NCBI GenBank assembly: GCA_010356995.1
Contig: ML996711.1
Span: forward strand, 1-64,000
From: Trichodelitschia bisporula
Lineage: Eukaryota; Ascomycota; Dothideomycetes; Phaeotrichales; Phaeotrichaceae
Length of the DNA: 64,000 bases
Direction: 5' to 3'
Of the stretch, positions 32,367-44,067 are shown in pieces. The notes beneath the pieces were generated by a model. That model had not been told where the DNA came from and did no database searches. It worked only from the letters and a program-made list of their open reading frames with translations. A program made the position numbers and the translations under genes. Numbering within the stretch: position 1 is the first letter of the stretch; every line of letters starts with the position of its first letter.

Positions 32367-34071
32367 TTACAAGGCTAGACCCTGAGTGGGACCATGACGC
32401 TGATCCAGGTGGTCGTAGTTCAGAAGGAACTCCTTCTGATGCGTTGCGTCAACATTCGTCAATGGATGACAGGGAAGATATTTCAACTTACCCGCTCGCG
32501 ACGCCAGTTGTTGACATCGAAGAAAAAGTAGCAGCCGCGCTCTTGCTTGTCGTTAATGCGGATAGGCTGCATATAGGTCGTATCCTTCATCATCCACTGC
32601 TTGAGCTCCTTATGCCAGCGCCAGTCACGCTTGTACAGCTCTTGGGCAGCAAGCTCCTGGAGAATGTCACGAGGATACTGGTAAAATATCATGATGAGCG
32701 TCTCGTCCGTGAGACTAGGAATCTTGGAATGAAGCGGCGCGATGTTCGTGACCTTGTATGCCTCCGGGAGCTTGAATTCAGGGACCACTGGGCGCTCATC
32801 AAACGGCGACCCAAACTGAGGCCAGAGCGGCCTATCCGTATTAGCATCATCTTGTAGTATCCGAAGCAATATCTTACTCGGAGCTCTCCAGATCCAGGCC
32901 AAGCTGTGTCAGGTCCATGCCGAGATAGTGCTCGTTGTAGTCTGGACTGTCCTTCGACACCTGCGCGACAAGCCCGGTCAAACCCCATAGCTCTTGCTCG
33001 GTCATCTCCGCCAGCCGCTTATGGCGCTGTGGTTGCAGAAGCTGCTGCGGGGAGTCGACGACTTCAGGGCCCGGCGGCTGCGTCGGCAACACAGTCGACT
33101 GCGCAGCATCCTGGAAGCCGCGGCCCTGATAGCTGCCCATGAGGCCAGGTTGCTGTGGATCTTGCTGGGCCGGGAACGGGTTCGCAATGGTGCGGCCGAC
33201 ACGGGCCTGGCGTGAGGATGCGTCGGAGAAGCGGTCATCGCCAATGACAGAGCCAGTTCCACGCTCGGACTGGTCGGCAATCGGGCTCGTCACACCCATG
33301 CGCGATTGCTGCTGGGATGCACTGGTCTGTTGCGCAAGACCAGAGAGCTGAGGGACGCCTCCCTGGTTGCCGAAGTGGTAGCCGTCGCCGCCAGGAGCGA
33401 AGTGCGAGGCAGTGGGAGTGGTCTCATCTTGGCCTTGAGCATGAAGCTGTTGAGCACCGGACTGAGGCAAATTCGCACTGGAAAGCCAACCTGGAATACC
33501 ACGTCCGCGCCCGATGCCACCCATGAAAGCGCGCCGCTCCGGAGACCGCGGACGCACGTTGTTTGCCCAGGAGGAGAGGTTGGGGGGCAAAGTAGAGGTC
33601 TGTTGAATTGTCTGCTGGCCAGGCTGAGGCTGCTGCGGCTGCGATCCGCCTCCAAGGGAGGGGAAATCACTGTCATACGATTCAGAAATCATGTTTGATG
33701 CGCGGTTATGAAAATCCAGGAAGCTCGTGATGGAGCCAGGAAGTGGATGGTTTGGGGTGCGGAGAAGAACAAAATTTGTTTGCAAAGTTGAGGATAATGG
33801 GAAACTTACGCCGCCAAATCGATAGGTCGATGTTGAGGTTGGTTGCTAATGGCTTGCGCGAAGCTAGAAGTGCCTGGTGCCGTCCGAGACTGTGCGCTCG
33901 ATATAGCAGAATTCTGGCTCAAGCCAAACCATGATGGGTCGGCACCTGATAGCAACATTTAGCTGTGAGCAGGGCGGCAGATAGGAATTCTTTACCTATC
34001 TTCCCGTTCTGAACATTTTGCAGCCGAGCTGCCGCCGGAGTTGCGCGTCTATTGTCGCCTGGAGGAAACAT
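32367..34071 (-). CDS. NOT2: CCR4-NOT complex subunit Not2 (Cdc36)
   Basis: Five exons, read leftward: 34071-33996, 33945-33810, 33669-32878, 32831-32492 and 32435-32367, giving 470 residues. Splicing restores LAADFPSLGG, the short FPSL motif typical of Not2, and SSEPLWPQFGSPFDERP at the start of the C-terminal NOT-box domain (about 334-470: FKLPEAYKVTN, SLTDETLIMIFYQYPRDILQELAAQELYKRDWRWHKELKQWM, YFFFDVNNWRRERKEFLLNYDHLD). The middle is Gln/Gly/Pro-rich and disordered. Not2 pairs with Not3/5 on the Not1 scaffold for mRNA deadenylation and transcriptional control. The 140-nt intron 2 is longer than the others (46-56 nt) and its acceptor (TATGACAG/TGATTTCC) was chosen to join in frame to DFPSL. 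The final exon codes just 22 residues. Confidence 0.92.
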
Positions 34072-34940
34072 GTTCCCCGGGACTTGTCGTAAGCCCTGCG
34101 GCCCCGAACCTGTGCTCGGAGTCAGAATCGATTTTCAACATTACGTTTTCAAAGAAGACAGCGACTGAAGCTTTGTGCAGCGCAAACAACCGGTCAGCCC
34201 CGACATGCCATAACGGCAAGTCTCACGTCGGGCGATTCGAGACTCGGTTACACGGGAGGGGAGCCGTTAGTATATAGAGAGCTCTTCTTGAAATGCAAAG
34301 CCTGAGAAGCTATGGAGCCTGAGAAGCTTCACCGATGTCACTCGGCGCATAGCTATGTCGCTTGACGTAGTGTAATGAAGCACCTGGATGAAAATAGCCA
34401 CCATACCTGGACGATGCATTTGCCTTCGAAGGCGAGAATTGGATGTACGCGGCGATTGGTAAAAGCGAGAGAAGGGCTCGATAATGTGAGAGAGGTGTCG
34501 TCGTTGTCGGTGGAGATAGAGCAAGAGCAGGCGAGGTTGAACACAGGGCTGGCACTTTTCCCGTTTCCGCTGTAGCGAATGATGGCCTGCCTCCTGGAGG
34601 CTTCCCTTTGCCAAGTACTGGACGCTCGGACCATCCAAGTGTCAAACTCGTTTGTCCGCGTCTGTCACATCCAATTATTCATAGTACAGCGCTTAACGTG
34701 GTAAACTCGATGAGCCTCCGCAGGGGTTGAACTTTTTTGTGCTATGCGGTACTCAAAAGTGTACCACTATCTACGCGACCCTTGCCCTCCAAATTCGACT
34801 CAACGGCTATCTCACTCGTTCGGATGTTGTGATTGATTTACATAGCAATCTGTACACGTCTCCGAGTGTTTATCGCCATCCATACTTTCGTACATTTCTA
34901 CAACCATCAGTTCATACAGAAGACTCTCAGCGAACAGGCT
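34072..34940. promoter_or_regulatory. Shared upstream region of NOT2 and MRPL4
   Basis: The 869 bp between the divergent start codons has no supported gene. A 123-codon minus frame at 34267-34638 exists but overlaps others and has no motif. The region should hold two promoters. Confidence 0.45.
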
Positions 34941-35813
34941 ATGGCCGCGCGCATCTCAGCTTGCATGGCTCAGCCAGCGCATCGCTCTATATGCCTGGAT
35001 ACAGTACACTGGTCTTCTTCTTCAGCTTCTCGGTGTCAATTCCTCCCGACCTACAGAGCCTCGCAATTCTCCACATCTCTCCCAAGATGCTATCCCCGGG
35101 ATAGGAATCGGCTCAGAAGCATGTCTGCCATCAAAGGCTCCGGCCTCGGACCCAGCTACAAGCTGTCGGTAACGTTGGAGGATCTTCCTATACCCGTTGA
35201 CTCGAAGGAGATATCGAAGCCCCAGCCGGACCAGCAGCATGGCCTATGGGGCTTCTTCAACAAGGAAAGGACTGTTTTATCACTCGTTGAAACAGACAGC
35301 GCACATGGTCAGTGCCCCGTTGGCCTACATGCTTAGATTCGACTGACCTGTCGATAGGGCGGGAGTGGAGTGTTGAGGAGCTGCGCCGCAAATCGTGGAC
35401 GGACCTCCACTCTCTCTGGTGGGTATGCGTCATGGAGAGGAACAGGCTCGCAACCGAAGCTCTTACCCGAGAACGCCTCAAGGCTGGCTACGGAAAGCAC
35501 GAAGCCTCGACGCGGGACAAAGCCGTAAGTCATATCTGCCCTCCCGATGCGAATCTTCTGACAGCATGGCATAGATCAGGCGCACAATGCGCGCCATCAA
35601 GCACACTCTCACAGAACGGTGGTACGCTTGGGAAGATGCTAGGCAGCTTGCCGATTCCGATCCTGAAATCAACCAAAGTGGGAGCGGCCCCTTGTATCGC
35701 CCCATTGTTTCAAATGTGAGATGTCTTTACTCACTAAAATATATATATGCTAACGGTTCAAGGATTATCTGGAAGAACACGATGCTGCACAATCTAACGA
35801 AGTAAAGGCATAG
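34941..35813 (+). CDS. MRPL4: Mitochondrial large-subunit ribosomal protein uL29m
   Basis: Four exons, 34941-35307, 35358-35524, 35575-35715 and 35763-35813, give 241 residues. The N-terminus (MAARISACMAQPAH..., then RASQFSTSLPRC) is a mitochondrial targeting sequence. The conserved MRP-L47 domain follows: GREWSVEELRRKSWTDLHSLWWVCVMERNRLATE, then IRRTMRAIKHTLTERWYAWEDA. This protein sits near the exit of the mitochondrial ribosome. The last exon encodes just DYLEEHDAAQSNEVKA. Introns are 47-50 nt with clear GT-AG ends and a GCTAAC branch in the last. Head to head with NOT2. Confidence 0.93.
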
Positions 35814-36547
35814 GAAGACGCTTCTGCGCGTTTCTTGCACGAATAGGTCCTTCGGTGCCGTGCTTCGTGGCTTGAGATGAACGCATGCAGGGCCCACTTC
35901 TCAAATTCAGAATCGTAGATGTTTTAAGGTATGAACATTGACGGTGTGCGATAGATCTGCATCCGTGATCTCTCCGAATCTGAACTTGCATGTGCTATAG
36001 GTGGGCTTTAGCGTGAATCTTAAGCCTTTGGGGCACGCAGTCGTGACAGTTCCACCTGCAGGCCAAGCCAGCCAAGTTCGAGGACCTAAGGCCGTATGCT
36101 CAGGAATCGTATACTTCATAGATAGCGAGCTGACTGCTCTGACACTGAAAGAGGTCACCTGTAAACTTGGCATTCATGAGTTGTTAAAGAAGTTACAGGC
36201 CAGTTCGACTCGATACTCAGAAGCCCACAGAAGTTCTACTTCTAATGCACGCACTGTAGCATGAGTGGAATGCAAGCATGCTTGACACGTCGTGACGATG
36301 GTCGGCCAGGGACGTTGGCCAACGTTGCTTTTGTTCAGTCCCCTGGCCGGCCAGTCGCAGTGCGCCCTAGTCAGACATGGCGGGCCGTCCCCATTATCAA
36401 AGCTTCCCCGGCCAAGCCGCCTCCACTTCGTCACCTAGACCGCTAGAACAACTCCAAAAGCAATAAACTACCGGTAAAACTGCTTCCTGCTTGTCGAAGC
36501 ACCCTTTCTCCACCTTCTCGCAAGCTTATTCTACCGCATCATTCGCC
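35814..36547. promoter_or_regulatory. Intergenic/promoter of GDI1
   Basis: 734 bp without a supported gene. An 87-codon plus frame (36001-36264) and its antisense frames look like chance. A nested palindrome at 36303-36350 is described separately. The last 80 bp before GDI1 has short C/T runs. Confidence 0.45.
36303..36350. repeat. Nested palindrome upstream of GDI1
   Basis: CGGCCAGGGAC (36303-36313) and GTCCCCTGGCCGG (36338-36350) are inverted copies with one extra C. Inside lies a perfect 14-bp palindrome, ACGTTGGCCAACGT (36312-36325). It is about 200 bp before the GDI1 start codon and could be an operator for a dimeric regulator; that role is inference. Confidence 0.55.
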
Positions 36548-38282
36548 ATGGAGGAAGTTGCGCCCGAGTATGACCTTGTTGTGCTGGGGACTGGTGCGTA
36601 CTGCCCCGCCTTTGAGCTCTCATGTCGTCACGACGTCCGCCTAGCTAACTTTCCCCAGGCTTGACCGAGTGTGTCCTGTCCGGGTACGTATTGTAGTGCG
36701 ATCCTTTTCATCTCCCCGCTAATATGTTACCAGCGTCTTCAGTGTCAAGGGCAAGAAAGTGCTGCACATCGATCGCAATGATCACTACGGAGGGTGCGTC
36801 GCTGCAACCCCGCTTCAGACACGTCCTAACTTGCAGACAGAGAGGCGGCATCAGTCAACTTGGAATATGTAAGAATATCCACCTCTCATTGTGCGCTTAG
36901 CTTACTCTGGGTAGCTCTTCAAGAAGTATGGCAACTTCCAACCTGGCGACGAGCCCTGGAAGAAGTACGGTCGCACGAACGACTGGAATATCGACCTTGT
37001 CCCCAAGCTCCTCATGTCTAACGGTGAACTGACAAACATCCTTGTGTCGACGGACGTCACGAGATACCTGGAGTTCAAACAGATTGCTGGGAGTTACGTA
37101 CAGCAAGGAAACGGGTCCAAGGCCACCGTCGCAAAGGTGCCTTCGGACGCGGCGGAAGCGCTGCGCAGTCCACTCATGGGCCTGTTCGAGAAGCGCCGCG
37201 CTAAGAAGTTCCTCGAGTGGGTGGGATCGTTCAAGGAGGATGATCCTGCTACTCACAACGGTATGTTGCGGCTTTCCTCCCACCAGACGCTGCTGATAGG
37301 GCTCCAGGCATGGATCTCAGCAAGACGACGATGCGTGAGGTGTACGACAAGTTCGGTCTCGAGGCGACTACCCGGGATTTTATCGGCCACAGCATGGCGC
37401 TCTTCCAAACCGATGACTACCTCACTTCACCGGGCATGGCTCAAGATGCTGTTTCTCGCATTCGTCTCTACGTCAACAGCATGGCGCGTTACGGTAAATC
37501 TCCGTATATCTATCCTCTCTACGGTCTGGGCGAGCTGCCGCAGGGCTTTGCTCGGCTTTCGGCCATCTACGGGGGCACATACATGCTGAACACCGACATC
37601 GACGAGATCCTCTATGAGAATGGAAAGGTGTCGGGCATCAAGGCGACCATGAGGAACGAGAACATGAAGTTTGAGACCAAGTGCTCGCAGATTCTGGCCG
37701 ATCCGTCGTACTTCCCCGGCAAGGTGCGGGTCACCGGGCACCTGCTTAAGGCCATCTGCATCTTGAACCACCCGGTGGCGAGCACAGACAACTCAGACTC
37801 GCTTCAGCTGATTCTTCCACAGAGCCAGATCGGGCGGAAGCATGGTGAGCCACTTTAGCCTTCTCTTTCGATGCTAACAGAGCAGACATCTACATCGCCG
37901 TCGTTTCCTCCGCGCACAACGTGTGTCCCAAGGGCTACTACATCGCCATCGTGTCCACCATCGCCGAAGGCGACAGCAACCACCATATTGAGCTGCAGGC
38001 CGGTATCGACCGCCTGGGCAAGATTGAGGAGCAGTTCATGGGCCCACCTATCCCGCTCTACGAACCAGTAGAGAGTGGCGAAAAGGACCTAGTCTTCATC
38101 TCCAAAAGCTACGATGCCACCAGCCACTTTGAGACCACCACAGGTAGGGATCCCTTGATGATGTTTTTCAATGCTGATTCTATTTTGAAGACGACATTCG
38201 CGACATCTACAAGCGGGCTGCGGGCGAGGAGCTGGTTGTTGAAGGGCTGCGGAAGGGTCAGAACTTGGTCACTGACGAGTAA
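36548..38282 (+). CDS. GDI1: Rab GDP-dissociation inhibitor
   Basis: Eight exons, 36548-36593, 36659-36683, 36734-36793, 36841-36868, 36915-37260, 37308-37844, 37886-38143 and 38191-38282, give 463 residues. Exons 2 and 4 are only 25 and 28 nt. Spliced, the N-terminus reads [45 protein letters not shown], the GDI/CHM family start with its dinucleotide-like fold. MSNGELTNILVSTDVTRYLEFK and GGTYMLNTDIDEI are Rab-binding-platform and mobile-effector landmarks. GDI extracts prenylated GDP-Rab proteins from membranes and recycles them for all vesicle traffic steps; it is essential in yeast. The length matches family members (about 450-465). The exon 4 acceptor is the second of two close AGs (TTGCAGACAG), needed to give GGEAAS. 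Confidence 0.96.
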
Positions 38283-39530
38283 CTCTGATGCAGTTCCGGG
38301 TCAAGCACTTCGTTTTCCTTCGCTTGAAACCTTTCGTTACTGTAAGGTTTGCCTTTTAGCAATAGGATAACAGGCGTGAATCAGAGCGGCGATACGATTC
38401 CTCATTCGTGACGATATGAGTGCTGGATTGACCGATGCCATGAGCTAATGCTGGGCGTCGCCATAGGCGTACTGTGGTAGTGTTAATATTTCCTCTGTCC
38501 TTCACAATCCGGAGTACATAGATCTTGTTCGATCTGATGGATCGACCTTGGTGCTACCGTACTTGAACGCTACTGAGATATTACGCTATGGACATCTGGA
38601 TGTTTATAGCGATTAAGAAAAGGCTTGACGATCTGATATTCTTCCGAGGGCGGCTCAAGAATGCCTTTTGCCGCGTCCCGCAAGGCGGGGTTGAACGGCT
38701 TACCGGTACAGCGATTGTATGCCGCACGGGAGCGGCGACCCCATGGACCAAGGGGATGCAGGTGGCGCTTGCGCGTGAAGGCGCCGATAGCGCAATTTTT
38801 CTCGGGGTAACAGGGACTTCGACTGGATCGAGGTGTACAGCCGTGAACCAAGTACATGATGATGCGGTCTAGACTGCCATTCACAAATCTAGATCATTAG
38901 TTCTAGTCTGGACACCGGCAATCCTTAGCCCCTCATTCCCGTCCGCGAAAGAGGTTTCTTTTGCACGACCGTTTCTTCGTGCGACCACGGCTATTTGTGT
39001 TCGGCATCCACCCAGCATCTCCGAGGAGGCATCTTCGTCACTTCGGACTTACGCAACTTCTAGACCGAAACGGACTCCCCGACACCAGGTTGGCAATTAG
39101 AATAGTTCAGCTGCCGAACCCAACAGCGCAAGAATCTTCGAACCTTCAAGACTTCTCGTCTCCCCCTCACCAACCACGGAACCCGCGCTAAAAGGCCGAG
39201 GCGCCACCCTGCAGCTGCAGAGGACCAGGACCACAAGCATCCCCAGCATCACCTGCTTGACCTTACTTGATGCGGCGCACAGATACCGCTAGCATTGGGA
39301 ATTCCGTAAACTGAACCTCCTACCTGAAGCCTTCAAATGTACCTTACTTCCCGCTGTCGGAGTCGGAGCCAGGTCCGAATCCCAACCATCGAATCCTCCG
39401 TCGCCCTCCCTCCATCTACCCGTCTATGGTACTTGGTCGCCTTATCCCGTTCCGCTTAATCGCCGAAGCTACCTCCGTTTCTTGGGACAGGGAAGGTGCA
39501 ACCATCCGATCAGTGGTGCTTTGGCACTCG
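38283..39530. other. Intergenic with one candidate small frame
   Basis: No certain gene. A 95-codon minus-strand frame at 38570-38857 is listed separately. The right half (39150-39530) is C/T-leaning and probably contains the promoter of the Zn2Cys6 factor. Confidence 0.45.
38570..38857 (-). CDS. Candidate small basic protein (95 aa), unrecognised
   Basis: An open frame from ATG at 38857 to the stop at 38570 encodes MYLVHGCTPRSSRSP..., with a central GPWGRRSRAAYNRCTGKPFN and a helical tail EPPSEEYQIVKPFLNRY. Codon third positions favour C and T, unlike nearby non-coding frames, and the sequence is basic and varied in composition. I recognise no family. It could be a small nuclear-encoded organellar or nucleic-acid-binding protein, the last exon of a longer gene, or chance. 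No splice-ready upstream exon is obvious. Confidence 0.3.
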   Translation of the reverse strand: MYLVHGCTPRSSRSPCYPEKNCAIGAFTRKRHLHPLGPWGRRSRAAYNRCTGKPFNPALRDAAKGILEPPSEEYQIVKPFLNRYKHPDVHSVISQ

Positions 39531-42118
39531 ATGTCGTCCCCTTTCCGCCCGTTGTTGCCTGCGGACAACAACGGAGGTCACGCCACGCGCTCCCCGCGAC
39601 GGGACCCCGCTGCGCTGCGGAAGCGAACCGTCATCAACTCAGCCTGTAGAGCGTGTCGCAAGCGTAAGAGCAGGGTGTGTTTTCCTCCGCCTTTTTTTCG
39701 GATCATTGTTTGTGCTCTATCCGGACCGCTGACCGATATACCCAGTGCGATGGGAAACGGCCTGTCTGCACGACCTGCCAGAACAAGAGTTCCAACTGCG
39801 AATATGAAATTGATCCAGGCGTGACTCGGACATCGGCACTGAAGGTCAAGGCGCAGCGTCTGGAAAATGAACTCGGCACGATGCTGGAGTTGTACTGGTA
39901 CCTGCAAACCAAGTCAGAATCTGAGGCGAGATCCCTCTTCGACCGCATCAGGGCTGGCGCCGACTTGCCCAGCGTGACCAACATGCTGGCTGGTAGCCGG
40001 GAACTTCCGACGCTCGAGCGTGACGGCGACGACGAGATGGTCGATCCGCTTTCTCGGCCAACCGCTTCCGAGCATGTGGCTGAAGATGAGGCCTCACATG
40101 CTAAGTCTAGCGATTCCGACGAAACTGGAACCCCGCGGATTCTCATGGTTCCCTCCGAAAGTACACTACTTGACGTTTTCCGCATACCGGAAGCTGTTGC
40201 GACTTTGACTTCGGCGATTGATACTTTTTATCTGGGGACGGGAATAATGTTTTACGTCATGCCGAAAACAGAAGGCTACAACCTGCTTTCGCAATTTCAT
40301 ACTGAGTTCGGTGGTGGGGATGGGACCACTCTGGGCCGCATGTTCTGCGAGCCCCTGGATCAGCAGTCCAAAGTGCTTCTCTGTGAGCTTGCGGGTATGG
40401 CGGCCGTAGGATTGCAGTACGGAAGAGATCCGATACCAGCGTTGAGGTTTGAAGGTACGAAAGCTGCTGGCACACTGGAGTTCGTCGATTCATTCTATAT
40501 GATCTCCAAGCATTTCCTCGAGGCCGTCATCCAGTTCGACCCTGTTCGGGCAATTAGGTCATGTGCACTTCTAGCTTTGTTCAACGTTATTGCACATTCG
40601 ACCATGGCCTTGGCTTATGCTGGTAAGCTGCACTCTAAACAGTATAAAAGGGAAGGGGAATAACATGCGATTTCTTAGACATGGGGCTAACTTTGGCCGA
40701 CCGATTTGGCCTCACCCAGCCTCAACAACCAGCTGCAGTGAGTCAGGAAGAGTGGCTAGACAGGAAGAAGATTTTGCGGACTCTCGTCATCATACGATGG
40801 TGAGTTGACAACCCAATAGCGAACCTGCAGTACTGATGCAGAACAGTTGGCTGGTTGCAACATTGGGTTACGTTCCAGCCAATAATGAGAGCAAACAGGA
40901 CATTGTAAGTTATATCAGTCTGTGTCGCAATTGCTCACACGAGGCCAGAGTCCCTTGGGCGAAGGTTCGGGGCTGGAGGAAACTATTCAGCAAGAAACCG
41001 CAAAACTCCTCATCCTCAAGTCGAACTTACTCCGCATGCTGGACAGCTTCAGACAACTTACTCCAACCCTAATCATGACCGTTAGGGAAGACCTGAATGC
41101 CTGGCACACGCGAATGCCAGAATGGATGCAGCTTCGGGCATTGGTCGCCGACACAGTCATCCCTCCGGAGGTCAGAAGAGTGATCTTCTTCGTACACCTC
41201 TTCTATCTTTCTGCAGTTACGCTGTTGTCTCGCCTTGTCCACGCCGTTGAGAAAAACAAAACTCAAAGCTACAGCTCACAAGCAACCCGGATGGCGGTTG
41301 AGGAGGGCCTTATGGCCTCCAGAACATCAGCGAGGATTTTGTCATTGCTGTTAGTAGAGCAGACCGTGTTCAACAAGTGCTGGCTCTGCATGTAAGTGTC
41401 CCTCTCCTTTTCTGTTGTCTGATGCCTGACGATGCACCACAGCTTCCAGGCTTACACCTCTTCGATAACAATTCTCTACGGAACCACCCAGATGATCTTG
41501 AACGCTTTTCCGCGCAAAAATTGGGAACGCGATCTAATCCTCGCCAAGCGCTGTCTGGAGTTTCTCAGGTATTGCAGGGAAGCTGATTCAGTCGCGCGCA
41601 ATTTTTATGATATCGCCAACCGACACTATGAGTCTGTAACGGCGGCAGTACCAGAAACTCAGAGCACAGGTGTCGAGACGCCGTGGATCTTTGAAGCGAT
41701 CTCGGAAAACAGCGACTATTTGTTCCAGTCGCCGGCCGGTGATTCAGGCTTGCACAAGACGTCGCGTGAACTCCTGATGTTAATCAGCCACCCGTTTGTC
41801 GGCTTTCGGATCCCGGAGTCGCAGGCAACGCCGACCGCAATGCTGTCAGGCTCACTTGCGCGAATGGTGAATCAAGGGGAGTCGGAATCTTCAATAGAGT
41901 TCAAGTTGGCCTGGAGCAGGCAGGTGGGCGCACCGTTCAATTCACCAGGGATATTCAGGATGGATGAGTCTTCGAGTAGTGGGGAGAGCTCGGACATTAC
42001 TGGAGCCAGTGGGGATGGGACTCCCAATTCTATGACGATCGACGTTAAAACTGGACGATTTGTTGGAGCGAAAGAGCCCTCGGGGTGGACTAGGCTTACC
42101 CTTTCGCAAAGGCTCTAA
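39531..42118 (+). CDS. Zn2Cys6 fungal transcription factor
   Basis: Six exons, 39531-39674, 39746-40622, 40679-40799, 40847-40904, 40949-41391 and 41443-42118, give 772 residues. Intron 1 splits the binuclear zinc cluster; joined it reads CRACRKRKSRCDGKRPVCTTCQNKSSNC (six cysteines; shown here as the motif's span, residues about 40-67). A short linker and probable coiled coil follow (KAQRLENELGTMLELYWYL). The middle homology region (about 190-560: AIDTFYLGTGIMFYVM, FCEPLDQQSKVLLCELAGMAAVGLQ, FVDSFYMISKHFLE) is the fungal-specific transcription factor domain. The Ser-rich tail may be activating. Targets cannot be told. An in-frame ATG at 39426 would add 35 residues; 39531 (MSSPFRPLLPADNNG) is the likelier start. 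Its 3' end faces the secreted hydrolase, 164 bp away. Confidence 0.92.
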
Positions 42119-42282
42119 TTGGGCGGCCAAACCGTTGATACTCTGGGAACTGATTGGCAACGGTAAATTTGGCTTATATTGATGCGCCGCTAGCGATTTT
42201 TGGACTATGGACATCTCTGTGGCATCTGAACCACCGAAGTGGTGAACAGATGTACGAAGAAATGGATAAGAATATCTACCGA

Positions 42283-43282
42283 TCAAGGCCTCTTCCAATT
42301 CTTGGACTCAATCGCCCAACCATCCTTCGTCAGTGACGAGGTGGCTGGATTCAGGAACAGCTCCCCCGCCGCCGTATCACCCTTGAGCTGCCACTTGAAA
42401 AAGGCAACGGCGGCCTTACCGAACTTACCGCCGTATTGGTCCCCGTACGTCGCCATGTGGCCAACTGGCAAGTTTGCTTTGACCGTCGGAATCTTTGCCG
42501 GCAAGGTCTTGTAATCCCTTTCGCCCTAAACGAGTTAGCCGCCCACGCTGTCGCTGAGATCTGCTTACATTAAGATATGCAATATCAGATTCTCCACCGA
42601 GAAAATATCCGACTGGTGCGTGAAGCCGGTCGAAATACTTTTGGTTCTCAGCGATGATCAACCCGCTATTGAAGATTCCCGTTAATTTGATCCGCGGATC
42701 CACACTCGCAGAATATGCCTGGATCCCTCCGCACGATTGTCCCGCCGCCGCAAGGCGAGTCTTATCGAGATGCGTCCAGTTTCCGGTCCCGGCGTTCTGG
42801 TACACCCACTCAATCGCATCGGGTATGTCCTTGGCCGTTGTTCCCGAAAGCAGCGACCCATTCGGATCGCCATTGGCAATGACTACAAACCCATGCGACG
42901 CAATCTCAGTCAGGAACTTGGAAAACCACTGCCCGTTTCCAGAGCACGCGCCGTTGCCCCACAGGATGACAGGCAGCTTCTGTCCCACCGGCAGCATCTT
43001 GGGCTGGAACACTGTGTGCCGGGTGAAGCTTGCGATTGCGCCACCGGAGGCTTTGTACGGGCCTGAACCGCCAGTCGTGTCTACCGTCATGCCGAGCACC
43101 GGTCCAACCATTCCGACTAGCCCACCGATGCTGAAGCTTGGAGACGAAGATGCGCCGGTCCCCGAGCCGAAGATGCCTGTTTGGGCTTCAGACATGATGC
43201 CCTCGACCAAGCCTTTCGCTTGTGGGGCTGCGAGGGCGGGAGTGAGGGCGACGAGGAAGGAGAGAGTGGCTGGGAGCTTCAT
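42283..43282 (-). CDS. Secreted alpha/beta hydrolase (PETase/lipase-like)
   Basis: Two exons, read leftward 43282-42569 and 42525-42283, give 318 residues. A signal peptide (MKLPATLSFLVALTPALA, then AP) predicts secretion. The alpha/beta-hydrolase core starts at LPVILWGNGAC; the nucleophile elbow is AGQSCGG (Ser about 183), the acid is Asp about 233 in GGESDIAY, and the His is about 261 in PVGHMATYGDQYGG, after the intron. The arrangement resembles bacterial-type cutinase/PETase and chlorophyllase-like esterases found across ascomycetes. One N-glycosylation site (NWT) is visible near 168. The natural substrate is unknown. A tail of about 30 residues after WQLKGDTAAGELF completes the fold. Head to head with ORC4 (785 bp) and tail to tail with the Zn2Cys6 factor. 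Confidence 0.88.
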
Positions 43283-44067
43283 ATTGAACGTAGGGAATGA
43301 AGAGCGCCTTCAATGGGATTGGAATGCTTGAGCTGTTAAACTAAACAATGTAGAATCGAACGTGCAAAGGGGTTGTTATATCTGATTTCGAATGATGGAG
43401 CCTCACGGAACAGGTAAATCGTGATTTTCATCCTGCCTACCAAGACTCGTTTTGGCTCTCGTTCTCGCATTTGTTCTATCTTCAGGTCTGTTGAAGTTGC
43501 CCACGGTCATAAGCTGGAAATTAATTGGTTGGCTCAATATGTACATGAACATAAATCGGTCGACTAGTAGTATAACTCACTATCATCTCCGAATAAATTG
43601 CTATTTACGTCCGTAGTCTACTGTAGCACTATCATATTACGAGCCAACCAGTAGTCGGGCAGTCTAACATGCGGTCGGATTCACAATAAGAAACGCTCTC
43701 CTTATGATGGCATTAGCGATGGATGTTTTAGATTGGTGAGTTCAACTATTGACGCCTGGCAGAAGTCTACCTGGCAGAATTGGGTACCAAGTTAGGTAGA
43801 CGTCTGTATCTTCTTTCACAATCACTCCTGAGTACTATGTCCAAATTGCAGCACAGCGCCTGTAACCTCGAGATACCATGTTATCCCAAAAGGGCAGTCG
43901 CCCTTGATTGGACATGATGCGTCCGCCCTTCCCGAATCTCGGCCGCCAAGTCTCGCCGCCAAACGCGTCCCAGGATCCAGGAACTTCGTCTCGACGCGCT
44001 TCCTCCGACGACTACAGCTCAGACGACGCATCCGCATCCCATTCGACCTGCACTCCGTGCCCGCACT
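43283..44067. promoter_or_regulatory. Shared upstream region of hydrolase and ORC4
   Basis: 785 bp with no supported gene. The middle (43330-43750) is AT-richer than the rest of the window and may hold the hydrolase promoter; the last 150 bp has codon-like plus frames that do not connect to ORC4. Confidence 0.45.

Noticed and set aside
39385-39402. tRNA-like B box (AGGTCCGAATCCC)
   Set aside because: No A box at the right distance and no cloverleaf can be drawn around it.
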